A stretch of DNA of 20,082 bases from Pseudomonadota bacterium. Lineage in GTDB: Bacteria > Pseudomonadota > Alphaproteobacteria > Caulobacterales > Caulobacteraceae. Shown here piece by piece: positions 8,564-13,383 of the stretch; the stretch's first letter is position 1, and the number at the start of each line of letters is the position of its first letter. The DNA lies in contig JAEYAO010000006.1 in the NCBI GenBank assembly GCA_023456105.1, forward strand, positions 1-20,082, read 5' to 3'. Both the position numbers and the translations under genes were made by a program. Below the pieces are notes generated by a model. That model was not told where the DNA came from, searched no databases, and was given only the letters and a program-made list of their open reading frames with translations.

Positions 8564-9217
8564 TCACGCCAGGGTGAACAGCAGGCCCGGCAGGCCTCCG
8601 ATGGCCGCCTGCACCCGATCACCCCGGACCAGCGGCCCCACGCCCTCGGGCGTTCCGGTGAAGATCAAATCGCCCGGTTGCAGGCTCCACAGCGCGCCCG
8701 CCGCCGCCAGCACCGCCTGGGGGTCCAGGATCATGTCGCCGAGCCGGCCGGACTGACTCACCTCGCCGTTGACGCGCAGCGTGATCTCCGCATCGACGTC
8801 CGGCAGGTCCCCCAGCCGCAGCGCGCCGCAGGGGGCCGACTGGTCGAAGCCCTTGGCGGCGTCCCACGGCCGCCCCGCCGCCTTGGCCTCGGCCTGCAGG
8901 TCGCGCCGCGTCAGGTCCACGCCCACGGCCCAGCCGACGATCCGGCCGCCTTCGCCGATCGCCGCCACCAGCTCGACCTCGTGGTGCAGGTTCGCTGTCG
9001 CGGACGGATAGGCGGGATCGCCGCCGTCGCTCACCAGGGCGTCGGCGGGCTTGGTGAAGAAGAAGGGCGCATGTCCCTCCAGCTTCGATCCCATCTCGCG
9101 CGCATGGGCGGCGTAATTCTGGCCCACGCAAAGGATGCGACGCACGGGAAAGCGCCGGTCGTCGCCCTCGACAGGCAGGGAGGGTTGCGGGCGGGGCGGA
9201 AACATCCAGTCGGTCAT
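8564..9217 (-). CDS. Fumarylacetoacetate hydrolase-family protein (fumarylpyruvate hydrolase / acylpyruvase type)
   Basis: A 217-aa single-domain FAH enzyme. Family members cleave C-C bonds in acylpyruvates such as fumarylpyruvate, or decarboxylate oxaloacetate, using a divalent metal. The metal triad is visible: HHEVE with E80 and E82, and D101 in GWAVGVDLTRRDLQ. Other family signatures are CVGQNYAAHAREMG (30-43), PFFFTKPADALV (51-62), GRPWDAAKGFDQSAPC and the closing FTGTPEGVGPL (187-196). The length fits the short bacterial FAHD1/YcgM/NagK-like group rather than the long fumarylacetoacetase. No catabolic operon surrounds it, so the substrate cannot be fixed. The ATG at 9217 is followed immediately by a normal N-terminus. 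Confidence 0.9.
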   Translation of the reverse strand: MTDWMFPPRPQPSLPVEGDDRRFPVRRILCVGQNYAAHAREMGSKLEGHAPFFFTKPADALVSDGGDPAYPSATANLHHEVELVAAIGEGGRIVGWAVGVDLTRRDLQAEAKAAGRPWDAAKGFDQSAPCGALRLGDLPDVDAEITLRVNGEVSQSGRLGDMILDPQAVLAAAGALWSLQPGDLIFTGTPEGVGPLVRGDRVQAAIGGLPGLLFTLA

Positions 9218-9276
9218 CAGGCGAGCTTATCTCGCGTCGGGAGGGCTGACGAGGGCGCGAGCCCCGCAGCGGGGAT

Positions 9277-9301
9277 GGAACCGCGCCGGTTCCTTGGCGT
9301 T
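9277..9301 (+). promoter_or_regulatory. EcfG/SigT-type stress promoter upstream of the DUF883 gene
   Basis: GGAAC (9277-9281), 16 bp, then CGTT (9298-9301), an exact match to the alphaproteobacterial general-stress sigma factor (ECF15, SigT in Caulobacter) consensus. The start codon is 49 bp beyond the -10 element, a normal leader length. The -35 element is also the left half of a palindrome, GGAACCG-CGC-CGGTTCC (9277-9293). A sigma70-like pair (TTGGCG 9294, TATTTA 9318, 18-bp gap) overlaps and is a competing reading. Confidence 0.7.
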
Positions 9302-9349
9302 GGCGAACGGGGTCCCCTATTTAAAGCCAAGCTTAGACGGAGCGCGCAT

Positions 9350-9691
9350 ATGGCCACCAAGGCGAAAGACGACATCAAGGCGGACATCAAGACCCTCAAG
9401 GAGGATCTGAAGACCGGCGCCCGCGAAGAGACCCAGCGCCTCAAGGACAAGGCCGCCCAGGCCCAGGCCAAGCTGTCCGAGAAGTCCGACGAGGTGCGCC
9501 AGCAGGCGCGCGGCTACTATGACACCGCCCGCGTGCGCGGCCGCGAGTACTACGACGACGCCGCCGAGCGCGTCGACGAGGCTCAGCGCTACATCACCGA
9601 GCGCGTGCAGGAGCGCCCGGTCCAGTCCACCGCCATCGCCCTGGGCGTCGGCGTGGTGATCGGCCTGCTGCTGTCGGGTCGTCGTCGCTGA
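9350..9691 (+). CDS. DUF883 (ElaB/YqjD-like) membrane-anchored stress protein
   Basis: A 113-aa protein with a highly charged, probably coiled-coil helix (residues 1-88, rich in Lys, Glu, Gln and Ala) and one C-terminal membrane segment (about 92-109) preceded by YITERVQERPVQSTAIALG and ended by SGRRR. This is the layout of the DUF883 family, whose E. coli members ElaB and YqjD are inner-membrane, stationary-phase, C-tail-anchored proteins. A GGAG lies upstream of the ATG at 9350. The stop overlaps the next start by one base (TGATG), so the two are probably co-translated. The EcfG-type promoter upstream fits a stress role. Confidence 0.85.
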   Translation: MATKAKDDIKADIKTLKEDLKTGAREETQRLKDKAAQAQAKLSEKSDEVRQQARGYYDTARVRGREYYDDAAERVDEAQRYITERVQERPVQSTAIALGVGVVIGLLLSGRRR

Positions 9692-10095
9692 TGCTGAAGG
9701 GCCTCATCAACAAGGTCGTCGCGGGGGCGGTCGCCGCCGCCGCGGGCCTGGTCGCCGTGATCTTCCTGGGGATCACTGTTTATCACCTGCTGTTTCTGGT
9801 CCTGCCGCCCGCCGGCGCCTCGGCCCTGACCTTCGCCCTGTTCGCGGCGATGGCGGCGATCGTCGCGGTGGTCTTCCTCAAGAAGGACGCCGGCGATCAC
9901 CATGACGAGGACGAAGAGCCCGAAGGCCTGGCGGCCAAGGCGCTGCACCTGATCAAGGACCGCCCCATGATCGGCGCGGTCGGCGGTCTGGGCGCCCTGT
10001 TCCTGCTGCTTCGCAACCCGGCGCTGGCGGCCATCGTGGCCAGCTTCGTGACCGAGCGAAAGATGGAGCGCCGCGGCTATCGTCGGCGTCGCTGA
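9691..10095 (+). CDS. Phage-holin-family / YqjE-like integral membrane protein
   Basis: A 134-aa protein with three likely membrane segments: about 8-32 (AGAVAAAAGLVAVIFLG), 41-62, and 95-118 after an acidic DHHDEDEEPE loop. It ends in a basic tail, RRGYRRRR. The order DUF883 protein then small multi-pass protein resembles yqjD-yqjE of enterobacteria, where YqjE is annotated as a holin-superfamily membrane protein. No phage genes are nearby, so a lysis role is unlikely. The start shares one base with the preceding stop. Assignment beyond a stress-linked membrane protein is inference. Confidence 0.75.
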   Translation: MLKGLINKVVAGAVAAAAGLVAVIFLGITVYHLLFLVLPPAGASALTFALFAAMAAIVAVVFLKKDAGDHHDEDEEPEGLAAKALHLIKDRPMIGAVGGLGALFLLLRNPALAAIVASFVTERKMERRGYRRRR

Positions 10096-10120
10096 GCGGA
10101 GTCGAATCTCGATCTTCGCC

Positions 10121-10145
10121 GGAACGCGCAAGTCATCGCCACGTT
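10121..10145 (+). promoter_or_regulatory. EcfG/SigT-type stress promoter upstream of the DUF1328 gene
   Basis: GGAAC (10121-10125), 16 bp, CGTT (10142-10145): exact consensus with the preferred spacing. It lies in the 117-bp gap after the holin-like gene and 67 bp before the DUF1328 start, so that gene should have its own stress-induced transcript. Confidence 0.72.
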
Positions 10146-10212
10146 CAAGACTTGACAGGCCAAGGACACTTCCGACGCCGTCGAACATCAACTCTCAGGA
10201 AGGACCCCAGTC

Positions 10213-10392
10213 ATGATGCGTTGGGCTATTATTTTCCTGGTCGTGGCGTTGATTGCGGCTGTTCTCGGCTTCGGCGGTATCGCCAACTTCTCGTTCGAGA
10301 TCGCCAAGTTCATCGCCGTGATCGCCATTATCCTGTTCGTGATCGCCCTGGTCGCGGGTGGTCTTCGTGGACGCGGATCGCCGCGGCTCTAG
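10213..10392 (+). CDS. DUF1328 (YtjA-family) small membrane protein
   Basis: A 59-aa protein starting MMRWAIIFLVVALIAAVLGF, then a GGIANFSFEIAK turn and a second hydrophobic helix (about 33-50), with an AGGLRGRG basic end. This two-helix hairpin is typical of the DUF1328/YtjA family (about 55-60 aa), a small inner-membrane protein of unknown function. Two consecutive ATGs (10213, 10216) could serve; AGGAAGG at 10198-10204 is the ribosome-binding site. It stops at TAG. It is preceded by an EcfG promoter and followed by a strong terminator, so it is a single-gene unit. Confidence 0.88.
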   Translation: MMRWAIIFLVVALIAAVLGFGGIANFSFEIAKFIAVIAIILFVIALVAGGLRGRGSPRL

Positions 10393-10417
10393 CGGTCACA
10401 GAAACAGCCAGACACAA

Positions 10418-10450
10418 GAAAGGGCCGGATCGCACGATCCGGCCCTTTTC
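10418..10450. terminator. Strong bidirectional intrinsic terminator
   Basis: A perfect 13-bp stem, AAAGGGCCGGATC (10419-10431) with GATCCGGCCCTTT (10436-10448), and a GCAC loop. The + strand reads CCCTTTTC after the stem; the minus strand reads CCCTTTCTTG. It sits between the converging DUF1328 gene and the metallophosphoesterase gene and can serve both. Confidence 0.88.
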
Positions 10451-10506
10451 TCATGCCGTCCCGTCTGGCGCCGCGCGCGACGCTCGAGCGCGGCGGAGCA
10501 TGAAGC

Positions 10507-11358
10507 TCAGGTCGCCGCCCTCTCCAGCGCGCCGGGCTGAACCGGACTGGGGGCGGTGGCCGCCTTGCGGGTGTCCTGCCGGCGCGACAAACGCCAGGTC
10601 TGGTGCGAGCTGTAGCGTTCGCCGTCCCAGGCCATGGCCGTGACCGTGATGCTCTTGGCGTCCCAGTCCACCTGGTTGAAGCCCGGCGGCGAGCCCCGCT
10701 CCCGATGCGACAGAGTCCCGCAGCCGATGGCGTAGGAGCAGCGATCCGCCAGGTCGATCGGCAGGGCGAAGGGCACATGCACATGGCCCGACATGATCAG
10801 GTCGACCCCGGCCTCGGCGAAGATCAGCGCCGCCTTGTCGCCGCGCTTGACGTCGCCGGTCATGGGCGTCCCGACCATCTCGATAAGCGGGTGATGGCAA
10901 GCCAGGATCCGCAGGGCCCCTATCGGCGCCTGACGCAGCGCCTCGGCCGCCCGTCGGGTCTGGTCCAGATCGATCACGCCCTTGGACCAGTTCGGCCGCG
11001 CCTGCCAGCCGCGCGCGGTGACGACGCCGCGCACCATCACCGTCTCGTTGCAGAACTGGCCGTCGTGCGCGGGAAAGCCGGTCGCCGTCTCAAACGCCCG
11101 CCAGGGATGGAACATCCGCGCCAGCGCGTCCCAGTAAGGCACGTCATGGTTTCCGACGATGACGAAGCGCGGCTCGGGCATGGCCCGCATCCATTCGCCC
11201 GCCGCCTTGAACTCGACCGGATAGCCCTTCTGGGTGATGTCGCCGGTGATCAGCACCAGGTCGTTCGGCGTCGCATGGGCGTATTCCAGCGCCGCCGCCA
11301 CGGCCTTCTTGTGCTCGCATCCGAAGTGGACGTCCGAGAACTGCAGCACGCGTCCCAT
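10507..11358 (-). CDS. Calcineurin-like metallophosphoesterase
   Basis: A 283-aa cytosolic dimetal phosphoesterase. All core motifs are present: FSDVHFG (D9, H11), LITGDIT (D40), GNHD (N70, H71), CHHPL (H155/H156) and GHVHVPF (H192, H194). This pattern fits the class III phosphodiesterase/CpdA-like part of the superfamily. The substrate is unknown and could be a cyclic nucleotide, a phospholipid headgroup or another phosphodiester. The start overlaps the lipid-kinase stop by one base (TGATG on the minus strand). It is therefore co-expressed with a lipid kinase, which hints at lipid turnover. The C-terminus has a variable tail rich in Arg, Ala and Pro. Confidence 0.9.
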   Translation of the reverse strand: MGRVLQFSDVHFGCEHKKAVAAALEYAHATPNDLVLITGDITQKGYPVEFKAAGEWMRAMPEPRFVIVGNHDVPYWDALARMFHPWRAFETATGFPAHDGQFCNETVMVRGVVTARGWQARPNWSKGVIDLDQTRRAAEALRQAPIGALRILACHHPLIEMVGTPMTGDVKRGDKAALIFAEAGVDLIMSGHVHVPFALPIDLADRCSYAIGCGTLSHRERGSPPGFNQVDWDAKSITVTAMAWDGERYSSHQTWRLSRRQDTRKAATAPSPVQPGALERAAT

Positions 11359-12311
11359 CAGATCGAATCCTCCGCCGCTGGAGGTCTTGGCACCAGCGCC
11401 TTGAACGCCTTGGGCGTGAAGCGCACCACCGCGTCAGGCTTCAACAGCATGGGCTCTCCATCGATCACCGCGGGAATGCGCGAGCGAGCGTGCACCTCGA
11501 TGCGCCGCGCCGGTTTGGTCGAAACGGAAGGGTCCTGGCGCCAGTCGTTGAACACCGCATTGGCCGCGAGCCGGAACGCCTCGGCCGCGTCGACCGGGTC
11601 CATGGCGGCGGCTTCCAGCCCGTTCGGCTCGTCCATGGCGCGTGAGATCATGGGACTGATCAGCACCAGCGCCTCGCTGCGCCGCCGCTCCGCCCCGTCC
11701 AGGCTGTAGCGGAGCCGTCCCGAAAAGGCGCGCTTCAAGGCCCGCCGCCCATACTGCCACGCCAAGCGGATCTTGCCGGTGCGGATCGCCTCGCGCGCCG
11801 GCGCCCACAGGGCGGGTGAGCCCAGAATGGCCGCGCAGTAGAAATACTCGCCCTGCACCTCGCCGCCGGACACGGGCTGCGCCTCGCCCTCCTCCAGCGC
11901 ACGCGTCAGCGCCTGCTTCCAGTCGGTCGTGCCGTACAGCGCCTTGGGCAGCATGTTCATGGTGCCGCCCGGCAGAGGGGCGATCAACGGACCGTCGGGC
12001 TTGGCCTTGGAGGCGACCGAGCGAGCCGTCCCGTCGCCGGCCAGAACCAGCAGCACGTCCGGCCTCCTGGCGAAAGCGGCGTCGATCTGGGCGTCGAACT
12101 TCCCGCCCTCCAGCGTCACCACCTCCGCCTCGATGTCGTACTCCTTAAGGATGGCCTCGGCCTCAGCCGCCGCTCGCGGCCCCACGCTGCCGGACAAGGG
12201 GTTCACCAGCATCACCACCCGCTTCATCGGCGCGTGCGGGCTGAGCGCCTTCAGCGAAGAGGGCGCCGGCGCGGCGACGGCGTCCGACGTGTCGACGGTT
12301 TGCGTGTCCAT
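11358..12311 (-). CDS. Diacylglycerol-kinase catalytic-domain lipid kinase (YegS/BmrU-like)
   Basis: A 317-aa protein of the DAGK catalytic family. LVNPLSG (35-41), the nucleotide loop AGDGTARSVA (91-100; family GGDGT, first Gly replaced by Ala) and LPGGTMNMLPKAL (113-125) are visible. These enzymes phosphorylate diacylglycerol or related lipids at the inner membrane face. The kinase fold starts at M29 (MKRVVMLVNP); residues 1-28 are a low-complexity Ala/Pro/Ser/Thr-rich leader. The start is uncertain: ATG 12311 has no clear Shine-Dalgarno and lies almost at the predicted EcfG transcript start, so it would be leaderless. ATG 12227 (M29) is the alternative, also without a clear ribosome site. 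The gene is first in a two-gene unit with the metallophosphoesterase. Confidence 0.88.
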   Translation of the reverse strand: MDTQTVDTSDAVAAPAPSSLKALSPHAPMKRVVMLVNPLSGSVGPRAAAEAEAILKEYDIEAEVVTLEGGKFDAQIDAAFARRPDVLLVLAGDGTARSVASKAKPDGPLIAPLPGGTMNMLPKALYGTTDWKQALTRALEEGEAQPVSGGEVQGEYFYCAAILGSPALWAPAREAIRTGKIRLAWQYGRRALKRAFSGRLRYSLDGAERRRSEALVLISPMISRAMDEPNGLEAAAMDPVDAAEAFRLAANAVFNDWRQDPSVSTKPARRIEVHARSRIPAVIDGEPMLLKPDAVVRFTPKAFKALVPRPPAAEDSI

Positions 12312-12319
12312 GGCCGTCG

Positions 12320-12345
12320 AACGCGCCTTGCCGTTCAGACGTTCC
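12320..12345 (-). promoter_or_regulatory. EcfG/SigT-type stress promoter for the lipid kinase-phosphoesterase operon
   Basis: On the minus strand GGAAC (12345-12341), 17 bp, CGTT (12323-12320), within the consensus (gap 16 or 17). The -10 element ends only 8 bp before the ATG at 12311, so transcription would begin at or just before that codon. Confidence 0.6.
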
Positions 12346-12375
12346 GACCGGCCGTGAGAAGCTTCGCCTTATCGC

Positions 12376-12400
12376 GGAACTCCGGCAGGGCTGCGGCGTT
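12376..12400 (+). promoter_or_regulatory. EcfG/SigT-type stress promoter for the glycine-zipper lipoprotein
   Basis: GGAAC (12376-12380), 16 bp, CGTT (12397-12400), an exact consensus match placed 39 bp before the start codon at 12440. It is back to back with the minus-strand EcfG site at 12320-12345. Confidence 0.72.
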
Positions 12401-12439
12401 TGTGGCTCGGGGCGAACAGGAAGAGCAGAGGATCACACC

Positions 12440-12787
12440 ATGAAGAAGGCCATTATCGCCATCGCCGGAGCCGGCCTTCTGGCCTCGGCTTGCGCCAGCG
12501 ACCCCTACGGCGGCAACAACTACGGCACCAACGAGACGGTTCGCCAGGGCGCCATCGGCGCGGCGGCCGGCGCGGTCGTCGGCGGCCTGCTCGGCAACGG
12601 CAGCGGCAACACCGCTCAGGGCGCGGCCATCGGCGCGGCCATCGGCGGCACGGCCGGCGCCATCCGGGGTTCTTCGCAGGACCGGGCCAATCAGCAGCGC
12701 TACCGCGACTCCGGCGGCCGGTACTACTACTGCTACGATAACCGCCAGACGGAATGCTACTGGGACAACGGCCAGCGCCGCTATTGA
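12440..12787 (+). CDS. Glycine-zipper lipoprotein (17-kDa surface-antigen-like domain)
   Basis: A 115-aa protein. A short signal peptide ends in a lipobox-like LASAC (C18), suggesting lipid anchoring in the envelope. A glycine-zipper segment follows (about 36-75: GAIGAAAGAVVGGLLG ... GAAIGAAIGGTAGAI), typical of the Rickettsia 17-kDa antigen/glycine-zipper 2TM family. The C-terminus has two similar short Cys motifs, CYDNRQ and CYWDNGQ, that could form a disulfide. The ribosome-binding site AGAGGA lies just before the ATG at 12440. It is expressed from an EcfG-type promoter and ends at its own terminator. The molecular function of the family is poorly defined; an envelope stress role is inferred. 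Confidence 0.85.
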   Translation: MKKAIIAIAGAGLLASACASDPYGGNNYGTNETVRQGAIGAAAGAVVGGLLGNGSGNTAQGAAIGAAIGGTAGAIRGSSQDRANQQRYRDSGGRYYYCYDNRQTECYWDNGQRRY

Positions 12788-12827
12788 TCGCTGACCGGCG
12801 CGTCGGCTGACGGCGCGAAGAGGTTTC

Positions 12828-12862
12828 GGGGCGGCTCGTCGTTGCGGCGGGCCGCCCTTTTC
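12828..12862 (+). terminator. Intrinsic terminator after the glycine-zipper lipoprotein gene
   Basis: GGGCGGC (12829-12835) pairs with GCCGCCC (12851-12857), followed by TTTT (12858-12861). It lies 41 bp after the stop codon and before the OmpA-like gene. Confidence 0.65.
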
Positions 12863-12890
12863 ATGCCAGGGGTTGGCGGGAGGGGCTTAC

Positions 12891-13337
12891 ATGAGACGTT
12901 TCATTGTCATGGGCGGGATGCTGGCGGCGGGCGTACTGTCGGGGTGCGCGACAGGGGCGCCGACGCGCGAGGCGCTGGTGGCGGAGACGCCGCAGTGCGC
13001 GGCGCACCGCTTCGACATCTATTTCGCGGAAGGGCAGGCGCGGCTGACGCCGGATGCGGCGCAGGCGATCGCGCTGGCGGGCGAGCGGATGCGGCCCTGC
13101 CGGATCGAGACGGTGCGGGTGCTGGGCCTGGCCGACGCCACCGGCGCGTCGGAAGCCAACCTGTCCCTGTCGCAGCAGCGGGCGCGCACCACGGCCCAGG
13201 CGCTGGCGGCCGCAGGCTTTCCGACGCCGGCCTTTGATGTCGCGGCGGGCGGCGACCAGAATGCGGTGACGGACGCGGGCGCGGCCGAACCCTTGCGTCG
13301 CCGCACCGAGATCGTGATCGCCGCACGACCGCACTGA
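12891..13337 (+). CDS. OmpA-family lipoprotein
   Basis: A 148-aa protein. The signal peptide ends in a good lipobox, VLSGC (C19), predicting an outer-membrane lipoprotein. The rest is an OmpA C-terminal-like peptidoglycan-associating domain: FDIYFAEGQARLTPDAAQ (about 42-59) with a following LGLADATGASEANLSLSQQRA, matching the usual G-x-x-D-x-x-G ... N-x-x-L-S-x-x-R-A pattern. It probably links the outer membrane to the cell wall. The ATG at 12891 is preceded by GGGAGGGG. A TTG at 12873 is in frame but would spoil the signal peptide. The DsbD-type gene follows after 46 bp with no clear terminator, so they may be co-transcribed. Confidence 0.85.
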   Translation: MRRFIVMGGMLAAGVLSGCATGAPTREALVAETPQCAAHRFDIYFAEGQARLTPDAAQAIALAGERMRPCRIETVRVLGLADATGASEANLSLSQQRARTTAQALAAAGFPTPAFDVAAGGDQNAVTDAGAAEPLRRRTEIVIAARPH

Positions 13338-13383
13338 GCCGCGACGCCGCCGCCGGTGGCGCGGCGGGTGCGCGACCTCTAAG

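Noticed and set aside
9691..10095. Prophage remnant suggested by the holin-like protein
   Set aside because: No endolysin, structural, integrase or attachment-site signal nearby; the pairing with a DUF883 gene explains it better.
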